From DASXMX01 sp035483795 (lineage in GTDB: Bacteria; Planctomycetota; Phycisphaerae; Tepidisphaerales; Tepidisphaeraceae): a DNA stretch of 64,000 bases. A program made the position numbers and the translations under genes. Shown here one piece after another: positions 48,003-55,999 of the stretch. Within the stretch, counting starts at the first letter, position 1, and each line of letters starts with the position of its first letter. The DNA lies in contig DATHPP010000425.1 of NCBI GenBank assembly GCA_035483795.1, positions 1 to 64,000 of the forward strand, read 5' to 3'. Below the pieces are notes generated by a model. It was not told the origin of the DNA and made no database searches. It saw only the letters and a program-made list of their open reading frames with translations.

Positions 48003-48302
48003 TCAAATTTTGACCCACTCGGCAAACCCGAACACGCTGGTCATGTCGCCGTTGACGCTGGCCTTGATGAGGACGTTGTTGTTGTGCTCCTCCCAGCTCT
48101 CGGCGTACTGCGTGATGTTCGCCGTGCTCTTGGGGATGTAGGCCCAGGTGTTGCCCCCATCGAGCGAGAAAAACCCGTCGGCGGTCGTGGAGTTGTTCCA
48201 GATGATGACGTGGTTGTACATCGCCGAGGAGGACGGCATTTTGATGAGCGTGACCGGGGTCGCGCCGTTGGAGCTGATGCCGATGGTGCCGCTTGAGTAC
48301 AT
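48003..48302 (-). CDS. Putative virion protein
   Basis: This 99-residue beta-rich protein (GTIGISSNGATPVTLIKMPS, then TTADGFFSLDGGNTWAYIPK) looks like a small decoration or fibre-type protein. It is encoded between the DUF2190 protein and a glycosyltransferase. ATG 48302 was chosen since the upstream bases are repeat. Confidence 0.5.
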   Translation of the reverse strand: MYSSGTIGISSNGATPVTLIKMPSSSAMYNHVIIWNNSTTADGFFSLDGGNTWAYIPKSTANITQYAESWEEHNNNVLIKASVNGDMTSVFGFAEWVKI

Positions 48303-48332
48303 GATAAATCTCGGGAGGAGGGGAGGAGGGAG

Positions 48333-48415
48333 AGTCACTTGTCACTTGTCACTGGTCACTTGTTGGGCGCGCGCCCTCTGGCAAGTGACCAATGACAAAT
48401 GACCCATGACCAATA
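48333..48415. repeat. GTCAYTK heptad repeat hairpin 2
   Basis: Units GTCACTT, GTCACTT, GTCACTG and GTCACTT lie before a TGGGCGCGCGCCC centre, and AAGTGAC, CAATGAC, AAATGAC after it. The centre resembles that of hairpin 4 at 50779. Confidence 0.85.
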
Positions 48416-48416
48416 A

Positions 48417-48776
48417 TCAGGCGTTGAGGATCAGGGCCGCCGTGGTGGCGGCGGAGTTGAACACGCCGTAGGACCGGCCGCAGCGGGTGTTGGTCCCCGA
48501 GGTGCCGGTAAGCCACAGATTGAACGGGTCCCAGTAGAGGATCTGCCCGTCCGTGAAGGCTTCGCCGACTCTTTTGGCGATGGGGGAGACGACGCGCTCG
48601 TCGCCGCCGCCGATGGCCAGCTCGCCCGAGGCCCCGATAGCGATCGAGGTAATGGCGATGCCGACAAAGCCGGTGGTGGGACCGGGGGAGAGGATCTGGA
48701 GCTGGCTGCTCGCGATCGCCACCCCGGTGTTGTTGGTGTAGGTGTAACGATTGCCACGTTTGAATCCGACGATCAT
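48417..48776 (-). CDS. DUF2190 family capsid decoration protein
   Basis: The 119-residue protein matches the DUF2190 pattern: GFVGIAITSIAIGASGELAI, then GEAFTDGQILYWDPFNLWLT and a final GVFNSAATTAALILNA. Members are placed next to major capsid genes and are thought to decorate the capsid. ATG 48776 excludes the repeat-coded upstream part. It follows the capsid gene in transcription order. Confidence 0.75.
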   Translation of the reverse strand: MIVGFKRGNRYTYTNNTGVAIASSQLQILSPGPTTGFVGIAITSIAIGASGELAIGGGDERVVSPIAKRVGEAFTDGQILYWDPFNLWLTGTSGTNTRCGRSYGVFNSAATTAALILNA

Positions 48777-48818
48777 GACTGTTTCTCGCTTTTTGTGTTT
48801 GAGGGAAAGAGGAGGGGA

Positions 48819-48891
48819 GTCACTGGTCACTTGTCATTGGTCACTTGGAATGACCGCTGACCAATGACAAATGACAAGTGACAAATGACCG
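48819..48891. repeat. GTCAYTK heptad repeat hairpin 3
   Basis: GTCACTG, GTCACTT, GTCATTG, GTCACTT and then TGACCAA, TGACAAA, TGACAAG, TGACAAA arms meet around GGAATGACCGC. It lies between the capsid and DUF2190 genes and could act as a transcript-processing or attenuation hairpin. Confidence 0.85.
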
Positions 48892-48893
48892 CT

Positions 48894-50687
48894 TTAATGC
48901 CCGGCGTTCTTGTAGACGCCGCGGAAGTCGATGGCCTTTCCGGCAACCGTATGGCGCACCAGGTATTTCACGTCCTCGGTGTCGAAGTCGGTCTCCTGGC
49001 GGATGACGGGCTCGGGCTCGTCGGTCAGGAAGCTGAGTTCGATGGTGTTGACCTGTCCGTCGCGGAAATCGGCCACCAGGAACCAGGCTTGCGTGTCGGC
49101 ATCGTCCAGACGGACGCTCCCGACCACCTGGTAGCGGTTGTTGTAGGGGTTGAAATCGCCCACCGTCTGCGGCACCGCAGCCGACGACGACTGGCTGGCG
49201 ATCAGGGTCCGGGAACCGATCAGTTCCTTGGTCTGCTCCTCGATCGAGGAGGGGACCAGGAGGAACTTGGGCTCCAATTCAAGGCGGGCCGCACCGGCCA
49301 GACCTTTCTGCTTCTTCATCGCCGTCGAGCCGATTTGAAGCTGGAGCACGCTGGGCACGCCGCCCGAACCGGCGGTGGTGAGGTTGCTGTGGGCGGCGGA
49401 GAAGATGGCGTTGCCGTCGGCCATGTTGGCGTTGCCGGTGATGACGGCGTAGGCCACGTCGTCTTCCTTACGGGCGGCGGAATTGGCCTGCGCCCTGGGA
49501 ATTGCGCTAAAAGCATCCAAGTCGTCGTTAATGATGGCGTTGCGCGTTAAACGGACACCAGCTTTGTACGTGACCAGCACGTAGGTCTCTTTCGAGTCCT
49601 GGAGCTGGACGTACTGCATTTCGCCGGCTTCGTTGGCCGCGACCATGTTCGGGGCTTCCGACAGGACAACCCGATTGATGTTCTTGAAGTCCGGGTTGAA
49701 GCGCTTCTCCGCCCAGGCGGGCCAGGTCCGCTTGGCGTCCAGATAGTTGAAGCGCAAACTTTTGTTGATCGCGTCGAGCGTGATGTTGCCGAAATCCGGG
49801 GTGGATTCCGCCAACGCCGCCATGCGCGGGAAGGCTTGCCGCATGCGGCGCGGGCCCAGGCAATCGGCCAGGCGGGTCTTGGAGTAGCCGTAGACCTCGG
49901 TGAATCCAAGGGACGCCAGGTAATGCCGGAACATGTCGAGCATGGACAGCTCGCGCAGTTCCTTGGCCCGATCGAGGATCTTGCCCTCGTATTTGATGAT
50001 CTGCTCGGCCGCCAGTCCGGCGCGGAGCACGATGGCCTGCGGCATGGCGGCGCGCAGGCTGGCGAGGTTCTTGTCCTCGCCCACCTTCACGCTCAGGAGC
50101 GGCTTGGCCGACTCGTGCACGTAGCGCAGGATGGCCATCCGGGCCTGCTCGAAGGTGCCGTTTTCCGCGATCACCGTATTGGCATAGGCATCGGGAACGG
50201 CGTGCAGGGCGGCCAGTTTGCGGATGCGGGCCACTCTTTTTGCCTCGAAATCCAATGCCGCGTTGTCGTTGTCGGCATCGTCCAGCTTGGCGGCGACACC
50301 GCCGGCCGCCGGCGCTTGCATGCGCTGGCCCTGGGGGAGTTTGGCGCCGGTGGCGGCGCCCAGTGCGGCGATCGCGGCCTCGGTGGCCAGCTTGATGATC
50401 TGCTCCTGGCTCATGCCGGTGGCGGGGACGGCCACGCCCTGGCCGGGCAATGCGCCAGCGGCGCCGGAATCGCCGGAGTTGCCGGCGACGGAGGGCTGGC
50501 CGGGAACGGGCGGGCCGGCGTGCAGGCCGGTATCGCCGCCGTCGCCGTCCATCATGCGCGCGAGCTTGGCGTCGATGTCGGCGCGTTTGTCGGCCGACAG
50601 GCCGTCGTAATAGGACTTGGCGTCATCATCTGAGGCATCGGCGTCGCAGCCGTTCGCCACGAGAAGTGACTTGAGATGGGGGTGCAT
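48894..50687 (-). CDS. Major capsid protein (Mu gpT-like) with N-terminal scaffold-like region
   Basis: The protein has 597 residues. Residues about 1-220 are acidic, Gly/Ala/Pro-rich and then helical, resembling a fused scaffold. From about 225 the body resembles Mu-type head subunits (MLDMFRHYLASLGFTEVYGY, then FKNINRVVLSEAPNMVAANE, RLTRNAIINDDLDAFSAIPR and a late GSVRLDDADTQAWFLVAD). It assembles the head shell. ATG 50687 follows GAAGGAG. It is flanked by the protease-like and DUF2190 genes. Confidence 0.78.
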   Translation of the reverse strand: MHPHLKSLLVANGCDADASDDDAKSYYDGLSADKRADIDAKLARMMDGDGGDTGLHAGPPVPGQPSVAGNSGDSGAAGALPGQGVAVPATGMSQEQIIKLATEAAIAALGAATGAKLPQGQRMQAPAAGGVAAKLDDADNDNAALDFEAKRVARIRKLAALHAVPDAYANTVIAENGTFEQARMAILRYVHESAKPLLSVKVGEDKNLASLRAAMPQAIVLRAGLAAEQIIKYEGKILDRAKELRELSMLDMFRHYLASLGFTEVYGYSKTRLADCLGPRRMRQAFPRMAALAESTPDFGNITLDAINKSLRFNYLDAKRTWPAWAEKRFNPDFKNINRVVLSEAPNMVAANEAGEMQYVQLQDSKETYVLVTYKAGVRLTRNAIINDDLDAFSAIPRAQANSAARKEDDVAYAVITGNANMADGNAIFSAAHSNLTTAGSGGVPSVLQLQIGSTAMKKQKGLAGAARLELEPKFLLVPSSIEEQTKELIGSRTLIASQSSSAAVPQTVGDFNPYNNRYQVVGSVRLDDADTQAWFLVADFRDGQVNTIELSFLTDEPEPVIRQETDFDTEDVKYLVRHTVAGKAIDFRGVYKNAGH

Positions 50688-50778
50688 ATGCACTCCTTCA
50701 AAAATGGAGAGGGAGAACGAACTGCGACCCGGCAACGCGCCGAGTCCATGCACCGCCGTTTTCAAGAGCTGGTGGGGG

Positions 50779-50905
50779 AGGTCACTCGTCATTGGTCACT
50801 GGTCATTTGTTTAGGGTTCCCATCCGCGATCAATCGCGGATGGGAGGCCCTTGGGCGCGCGGCCCTGGCAAGTGACCAGTGACAAGTGACAAATGACCAG
50901 GGGGT
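50779..50905. repeat. GTCAYTK heptad repeat hairpin 4 with an inner palindrome
   Basis: Heptad arms enclose a perfect palindrome (CCCATCCGCGAT around CA, 50819-50844) and a TGGGCGCGCGGCCC centre similar to hairpin 2. It lies in the leader of the capsid gene. Confidence 0.85.
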
Positions 50906-50911
50906 TAAAGC

Positions 50912-51122
50912 GTCGACCGGAGTTTCCTCCGATCGAGCGCTGAAAACGGCGGACGACTAACGCGCCCAAGCGTCCACCGTTCGTTTCACAAGGGAGCCAA
51001 TTTAATTTACAGGAGGGATGGTCCCGGCCGGCTTCCACGGGCTCGTTATCACCGGCAGAATCGTTTCGATTCCGGCTGCACTGCTGGCCATTTAAGGCCC
51101 GACTTGCGTTGCATTTACGGGC
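50912..51122 (-). ncRNA. Structured leader or small RNA upstream of the capsid gene
   Basis: This gene-free 460-base gap (50688-51149) holds several hairpins. On the minus strand these are CGGAG-GAAA-CUCCG with outer UCGA arms (50913-50936), an 11-bp stem AACGGUGGACG/CGUCCGCCGUU (50945-50981), GAAUCG/CGAUUC (51058-51072) and GCCCG/CGGGC (51097-51122). Two stems need G-U pairs that exist only on the minus strand, so the RNA is sense to the capsid transcript. The family is unknown. Confidence 0.4.
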
Positions 51123-51149
51123 TTTCACCGTCAGAACCACCATGTCCTG

Positions 51150-52382
51150 TTATTTCCGCGGCGTGCTCTGCGCCTGCACGGGATCACCGGGCGAGGGCCA
51201 GATGCCGTTGGCGGCCATGGCGGTTTTACCCTTGGGCGTGGCCTCATACCCGGTCGATCTTCCGCCGTGGGCCATCACCCGTTTGGCATAGCCGTTGTCC
51301 GCCAGCCATTCACAGCCCGCCCGCATCGCTTCCAAGCGTCCGTTGAATCGCGAGGCCAGAGAGCCCATGGTCTGCATGCCGTGCTTGACGATGTGGCCCA
51401 GATAAGCCCCGCGGGTGTCGTGAGGAAAGACGGGCGCCTCAGGCGGCGCTGCGGGCCGGGGCGGTCGGCCGGCGTCGGAGCTTGGAGGATCAGGGGTGCC
51501 GGCGGGGATGGGGGCCTTGGCTTTGTCGGCGGGCTTGGGCTCCTGCCAGCCGGAGGAGTTGGGTGCGCCCGAGGGCGGCTGAGGGTCGTAGAGGACGGCT
51601 GAGGCACTGAGCAGGCCGCGGGGGTTACTCGCTGGTTTGCCCACGAAATCCAGAGCCTCAAGCCCAACGGGGCGGGCGGGATTAGAAAGTATTGCGCCCC
51701 AATTGTCTAAGATCGGTTCGACGGTGTACGGGAAAAAAGCGCTAAGCCCAATTCCGGCCGCGTCCTCGTTGGCGAAATTCAGCAGGTAGCCGCGCACGTC
51801 GCCCATGCCCGGTACTGCACTCGCGTAATCGCCCAAAAACACGTCCCCTCTCCCCTGCGCCACCGGTTTGCCATCCTGCATCACCGTCGCGATCCTGCCA
51901 TTCTTGATCCGTCCCACCATGGTCCCGGTGTCGTCCGCCACTTCCTGAATCACGTTGCCTTCGGGGTCGGTGGAGGTCTTGACGTTGGGATGGCGGAACC
52001 GGCACTTGATCCCATCGGCGGAAGCGTTGACCAGGGCGACGATTTGCTCGACGGTGGTTTTGTCGATGTCGAAGGGCTTGCCCAGGGCGATGCCTTCGGT
52101 GATGAGCGCGACGTTCTTGATGATCCCGTTGTCGAAATCGACGGAGACGCCGGAATCGGAATACGCAGTCGGAGCGCGGAGAGCGGCGAAGGGGCCTTTG
52201 AGCGCGGCGGCATTGGCGGCGGCCGCTGCGGGCTTGGCCTTTTTCTTGTTGTGCTTGCGGAACATCGAATACGCGATAGCCGCGGCCTGGGCCTGGTCCT
52301 TGGCGGTGCCATCTTTCAAGAGGATAGGGATTGCCCGAGCCACGAAGGATTTCTCAGACTCTCCGGGATTTACGTCTGGCAC
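51150..52382 (-). CDS. Putative prohead protease/scaffold protein
   Basis: The protein has 410 residues. The N-terminal 45 residues look like the helical start of capsid-protease operons (EKSFVARAIPILLKDGTAKD). The middle (TVEQIVALVNASADGIKCRF, RHPNV, GDVFLGDYASAVPGMGDVRG) matches phage head-maturation proteins with a GHP-like RHP histidine. The C-terminus is a Pro/Ala-rich linker plus a small helical end. It stands directly upstream of the major capsid gene, the expected place. Confidence 0.6.
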   Translation of the reverse strand: MPDVNPGESEKSFVARAIPILLKDGTAKDQAQAAAIAYSMFRKHNKKKAKPAAAAANAAALKGPFAALRAPTAYSDSGVSVDFDNGIIKNVALITEGIALGKPFDIDKTTVEQIVALVNASADGIKCRFRHPNVKTSTDPEGNVIQEVADDTGTMVGRIKNGRIATVMQDGKPVAQGRGDVFLGDYASAVPGMGDVRGYLLNFANEDAAGIGLSAFFPYTVEPILDNWGAILSNPARPVGLEALDFVGKPASNPRGLLSASAVLYDPQPPSGAPNSSGWQEPKPADKAKAPIPAGTPDPPSSDAGRPPRPAAPPEAPVFPHDTRGAYLGHIVKHGMQTMGSLASRFNGRLEAMRAGCEWLADNGYAKRVMAHGGRSTGYEATPKGKTAMAANGIWPSPGDPVQAQSTPRK

Positions 52383-52404
52383 AGCGAGTTTTCCTTGAAA
52401 AAGT

Positions 52405-52413
52405 TGTTAGAAT
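52405..52413 (+). promoter_or_regulatory. Extended -10 element of leader RNA copy B
   Basis: TGTTAGAAT matches the TGTTAGAGT of copy A. The following bases put the start of transcription at about 52420, exactly at P1. A -35 element is not clear. Confidence 0.4.
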
Positions 52414-52419
52414 GGCGGC

Positions 52420-52505
52420 GTCAGTCGCCAGGTTCACGATCCACAATTCACGCCGTCCCTCGCCGCGAGAAGTCTTTCTGGCGATTGACCTCGCGCGGGG
52501 GCGGC
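52420..52505 (+). ncRNA. Pseudoknot leader RNA, copy B
   Basis: P1 is GUCAGUCGCCAG (52420-52431) with CUGGCGAUUGAC (52478-52489). P2 is GCCGUCCC (52452-52459) plus CGCGAG (52464-52469) with CUCGCG (52490-52495) plus GGGGCGGC (52498-52505). P1' and P2' touch. Compared with copy A at 29213, P1 pairs 3, 4 and 11 changed on both strands with pairing kept. The loops AAUUCAC before P2 and CUUU before P1' are shared. The gene starts 26 bases after P2'. Confidence 0.75.
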
Positions 52506-52531
52506 GCTGCGCCGGACAGGAAGAAAACAAA

Positions 52532-53320
52532 TTGAAGCCCCTCATCAAACTTGGCGATCATTTCGGGCGCTTGACCGTCGCGGAATCTCTCGGCTCCAAG
52601 CTCATGAACGGCAAACGGCGCAGTCTGTGGCGTTGCACTTGCGAATGCGGTGGAGAAGCGACGACCATCACGGCATCTCTGAGAAACGGAACAACGCGGA
52701 GTTGCGGATGCCTGCGTGGTTCAGCCCATTTCAAACGGGCGACGAATCAAAATGACGAGGTGCTTCCGACGAAGGATTTGCGCGGCAAGGTCTTCGGGCG
52801 ACTTCGGGTCATGAAGTTCGATGGCTATCGAAGATTTAAAGGGGGCCAAAATAGACCAAACGGCGCTTCGCGCGGAATGTGGCTCTGTCAATGCGAATGT
52901 GGAAACACCACGATTGTCGAAACGTCGTCGCTGACCACGGGGAACGCTAAAAGCTGCGGATGCCTCCAGCGCCATCGGGCTTCGGAAGCCAAAACGGGGA
53001 CGATTCCCAAATCCCGCCTGCGTCTCGGCGAATCGGAAATGCGAAGAACCTTCCGAAACTGCCGTCGCACCGCCTTAAAGAAGGGCTTTGCATTCGAGTT
53101 GGACGTAGAAACGTTTCACCGGATCACACGGTCGAATTGTCATTACTGTGGCGCGGAACCCGCTGGCTTTAGTAAAACCGGAAGGGCTTTCGGACCTTAC
53201 GTCCACAACGGCATCGATCGCGTGAACAATAATCTCGGCTATCTCATGTCCAATTGCGTCCGGCCAAACGTCACATGGATGTCTCCACTTTTCTACGCTG
53301 GGCGCGGGCCGTCACGATGA
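52532..53320 (+). CDS. HNH endonuclease-like protein with damaged C-terminus
   Basis: The 262-residue protein starts at TTG 52532 after CAGGAAG. Two DNA-binding units follow the pattern LWRCTCECGG...SCGCL and MWLCQCECGN...SCGCL (about 30-65 and 110-150). An HNH core appears at NCHYCGAE...HNGIDRVNNNLGYLMSNC. The expected next CxxCN knuckle is missing. Homology (AKRHMDVSTFLRWARAV) resumes in another frame near 53265 and runs to about 53423. A small deletion has probably inactivated it. Bases 53321-53482 otherwise hold a short minus-strand remnant (ARSFEADPLLARRYQDDEEL). Confidence 0.72.
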   Translation: MKPLIKLGDHFGRLTVAESLGSKLMNGKRRSLWRCTCECGGEATTITASLRNGTTRSCGCLRGSAHFKRATNQNDEVLPTKDLRGKVFGRLRVMKFDGYRRFKGGQNRPNGASRGMWLCQCECGNTTIVETSSLTTGNAKSCGCLQRHRASEAKTGTIPKSRLRLGESEMRRTFRNCRRTALKKGFAFELDVETFHRITRSNCHYCGAEPAGFSKTGRAFGPYVHNGIDRVNNNLGYLMSNCVRPNVTWMSPLFYAGRGPSR

Positions 53321-53482
53321 ACATGGACCGTAAGCGGCACGAATGCCCCGGCCAACTTAGTCTATTCGAGCCTGTTGCGCAGTCGGTTCAGACCAGCAGC
53401 GCCGTCAATTCCTCGTCATCCTGATAGCGCCGGGCCAGCAGCGGATCGGCCTCGAAGCTGCGGGCGGACAGATCGAGCGGGC

Positions 53483-53947
53483 TCAGACCAGCAACAGCAG
53501 CTCGTCCTCGCGTTTGAGTCGGGCGATGCGGTCCTCGAAGGAAGTGTCACCGTGCAGAGCCAGCGCCATTCTCAATCGTGCCGAGCGCCCGAAGGTCCGG
53601 GCTCCAGTGATCTGGACCGAGCGTCCGCCGAAGTTGAAGCGCAAGAGCGAAGGCGTGGCATCGGCGAAATGATCCTGCCGGGGCGATTGCGAACTGGCGG
53701 CGGCGCGGAGGGTGAAGGCCAGACGCCCGAGGATGCCGGTATCGTTCTGCTCGGGCTCCTCGTACCAGCCACCCAGCGCTCCCCCGCCAGCTTGAGGGCG
53801 AATTACCGGGACGATGACGGTGACGGTGCCGACGCTGCCGGTGGCGCTGACGCCGCTGACGACGACGGTGACATTGCCGCCGACGGAATAGCTGAGGGCG
53901 TATTCGCCGAAATACCCGCCGCCGAATGATTCGCTGCCGAAGGCCAT
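53483..53947 (-). CDS. Putative virion protein
   Basis: The 154-residue protein has a Gly/Val-rich beta start (ESFGGGYFGEYALSYSVGGN) and a charged C-terminus (RLKREDELLLLV). It lies between tail-associated genes and the protease. A structural role is likely. A remnant with a similar ending follows at 53393-53480. Confidence 0.5.
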   Translation of the reverse strand: MAFGSESFGGGYFGEYALSYSVGGNVTVVVSGVSATGSVGTVTVIVPVIRPQAGGGALGGWYEEPEQNDTGILGRLAFTLRAAASSQSPRQDHFADATPSLLRFNFGGRSVQITGARTFGRSARLRMALALHGDTSFEDRIARLKREDELLLLV

Positions 53948-53950
53948 TGC

Positions 53951-54268
53951 TCAGTAGCAGCTTTCAAAACGCGCGATCGGCGGACAGCGGCATTCACCGT
54001 CGCGACCGACTTGGCAACCCTCCAGATGGCGCTCGACGACGAGGAAGAATCCTTCGTCCTCATGCGCTCCCTCCAGCATCTCGGCCCCCAGCGCTTTCAG
54101 CTCAGATTGGATACGATTCAATTCGCGGTCTTTGGCGTGCAGCCGCATGAAGCCGCTTTGGCAGATGTCTTTGGCTTCCCCGGCCAGCCCGCGAATTCGC
54201 TCTGCCGCCGTCCCTTCGTGCTTTTCCGGAACGTATTTCAGAGAGCTTTCCCCCGTCCGAAAATCCAT
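53951..54268 (-). CDS. Small helical hypothetical protein
   Basis: This 105-residue protein has a helical middle (DRELNRIQSELKALGAEMLE) and a Cys-containing end (GCQVGRDGECRCPPIARFES). It overlaps the next gene upstream by 31 bases. Function unknown. Confidence 0.5.
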   Translation of the reverse strand: MDFRTGESSLKYVPEKHEGTAAERIRGLAGEAKDICQSGFMRLHAKDRELNRIQSELKALGAEMLEGAHEDEGFFLVVERHLEGCQVGRDGECRCPPIARFESCY

Positions 54269-54627
54269 CTTGCCACGGCGATCAGGCTCACTTTGAACGC
54301 CGCCCAGCGCGTTGGCTCAAGTGTGTAGGTGTTCTGGGCCTTGATCGATTCATGGGCGACAATGAAATTGTGCAGCAGTTGTTTGAGATTCTTCGGCCCG
54401 TCCGGCGTGTCGATCCAGGTATATTCGGGGACCGGCGTCGAGGTGCCATCGGGATGCAAGTTGACCGCATAGACACCAGCGCGGTGATAGCTCGAATAGG
54501 CCGCCGATGATGATGACATGCCGAAGCTCGCGCATTGAACGTCGTAGGGGCCGCTGCTCGTCCACTGAACGTCATAGGGGCGGCTACTCGCCATCGCAAC
54601 GTCGTAGGGGCGGCTCGAAACCATCAC
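54238..54627 (-). CDS. Small protein with tandem SSRPYDV repeats
   Basis: The 129-residue protein begins with three 10-residue repeats (SSRPYDVAMA, SSRPYDVQWT, SSGPYDVQCA; DNA about 54534-54624). The remainder is a soluble domain (YTWIDTPDGPKNLKQLLHNF) with a C-terminal basic helix (FKVSLIAVARWIFGRGKAL). The repeats could bind a partner or be a young expansion. Function unknown. Confidence 0.5.
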   Translation of the reverse strand: MMVSSRPYDVAMASSRPYDVQWTSSGPYDVQCASFGMSSSSAAYSSYHRAGVYAVNLHPDGTSTPVPEYTWIDTPDGPKNLKQLLHNFIVAHESIKAQNTYTLEPTRWAAFKVSLIAVARWIFGRGKAL

Positions 54628-55247
54628 GCCTTCCGGGTAAGAGTCGCGATCGTATCCATCGCTGCCCCTTTGTAATTCGCCAACGCGAACTGCTGGTAGT
54701 CCTGGTTCCGCACGATCAGGTCCGGGCGCATCGAGTAGCCCCAGGTCGCATCGAAGTCGCAGTTGAACCCACCGGGAAGGACTTCGGCGTCGCTATGCGG
54801 GGCGTTGGCCCGGCGCCATTCGCGGTTCAAATAAAAATACCAGAATTCACTCAGGGGGGGCCACTGATGGGTTGGGTCTCCATAGGCGCGTTCACTGCAC
54901 CAGTGCGGGGTGATGATCTGGCACTTGCCGCCGGGGACGAGAATCCGGTACAGCTCGTTGACGAAGCCGCAGCGCTGCATCGCCGTCAGGTGCTCCAGAA
55001 AATGACTGGCATGCGCTTCGGCGACCGAGGCGTCTTTCCACGGCCAGGGGATGATCGTCAGATCGACCACTTGATCCACGCCGACGAAGGGATGGCGATC
55101 GCATCCGGTGAAGCCCTCGCGCTTGTGGGGACCGCAGCCGAAGTCCAATTTGAGCAGCGGCGCAGCGGCGACGGCGGGAATCGCGGGCGCAATCGGCGGC
55201 GCAATACTTGGCGCAATCGGGGCCGGGCGGCGTTTGGATTTCACCAC
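54624..55247 (-). CDS. SAM-methyltransferase (type 11-like)
   Basis: The 207-residue protein has a Pro/Ala-rich tail at its N-terminus, then motif I LKLDFGCGPHKREGF, ASHFLEHLTAMQRCG and LYRILVPGGKCQII, which are standard class I elements. It overlaps the upstream gene by seven bases. It likely modifies a small molecule, lipid or sugar. Confidence 0.7.
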   Translation of the reverse strand: MVKSKRRPAPIAPSIAPPIAPAIPAVAAAPLLKLDFGCGPHKREGFTGCDRHPFVGVDQVVDLTIIPWPWKDASVAEAHASHFLEHLTAMQRCGFVNELYRILVPGGKCQIITPHWCSERAYGDPTHQWPPLSEFWYFYLNREWRRANAPHSDAEVLPGGFNCDFDATWGYSMRPDLIVRNQDYQQFALANYKGAAMDTIATLTRKA

Positions 55248-55999
55248 ATCATGTCCGTGTTGGAATCAAAATGCCCGACGAGAACGCCGCAATCGACGGC
55301 GCATCTATACCCGTACTTCCGCGCTTCCCCCCAGAACGCCAGATCCTGGGTTCCGACACCTTCCTTGCTCGCCAGCGTTTTGAACCACGGCCTGCGGAGA
55401 CGAGCGTCTTTGAACATGGGCAAGCGCCAGAGCGCGAATCCCATCGATAATCCGCAGCACTCGACCAGCTCGCCGGGGCGAGGCGGCTGGGGCCGGAAGT
55501 TCACCACCGGATCGTTCACGTCGCCCCAAATGTGCGGAGTCCCGACGCCGCCCGGCAGTCCGCCCCCTTCCCCCTTACACCAGTACAACCCGGAGATCGC
55601 CGCCAGTTCGGGATGCTCCTCCATCCGCGCCACCAGCTTCAAAACCCCATCTGACGGCGGGGCGTTATCGTGCTCCATCGTCAAGAGGTATTCCCACTGG
55701 CTCAGTTCCGGATGGGCCAGGATGTCTTCGATGGCCTTGGAATACGCCTGTCCGACTTCCTCTCCCAGCGCCAGGTGTCGATGCACGCCCTGATTCGGGG
55801 GAAAGATGAGGGAGCAGTGGGAGAGGTACACCCGTGAAGGAATCGATTCGGCCGCCGGGATGATGACCGCGATTCGCTGTTTCTTCCACGTCCCTCCGCG
55901 CAGGACACGCTGGGTCGAGGCCGCCAGATCGCCGTTGTGACGGCCGGCCTGGGCGGGGTCGATGGCATCGATGACGGCGTTTTGCAGGCGGGGTTTCAT
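55241..55999 (-). CDS. Glycosyltransferase family 2-like protein
   Basis: The 252-residue protein has RIAVIIPAAESIPSRVYLSH, then WEYLLTMEHDNAPPSDGVLK with EHDN as the metal-type site, and GLSMGFALWRLPMFKDARLR, as in GT-A transferases that modify phage or cell surfaces. Its ATG overlaps the lectin-like gene's stop (TGATG). Confidence 0.65.
   Translation of the reverse strand: MKPRLQNAVIDAIDPAQAGRHNGDLAASTQRVLRGGTWKKQRIAVIIPAAESIPSRVYLSHCSLIFPPNQGVHRHLALGEEVGQAYSKAIEDILAHPELSQWEYLLTMEHDNAPPSDGVLKLVARMEEHPELAAISGLYWCKGEGGGLPGGVGTPHIWGDVNDPVVNFRPQPPRPGELVECCGLSMGFALWRLPMFKDARLRRPWFKTLASKEGVGTQDLAFWGEARKYGYRCAVDCGVLVGHFDSNTDMMW

Noticed and set aside
47965..48345. Longer frame upstream of the 47353 glycosyltransferase
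   Set aside because: It is the His/Gln/Arg-rich antiphase shadow of the 48003 gene plus repeat sequence.
25834..50905. Regularly repeated short units that could suggest a CRISPR array
   Set aside because: The units are 7 bp without unique spacers of constant length, they invert halfway to make hairpins, and no cas genes are present.
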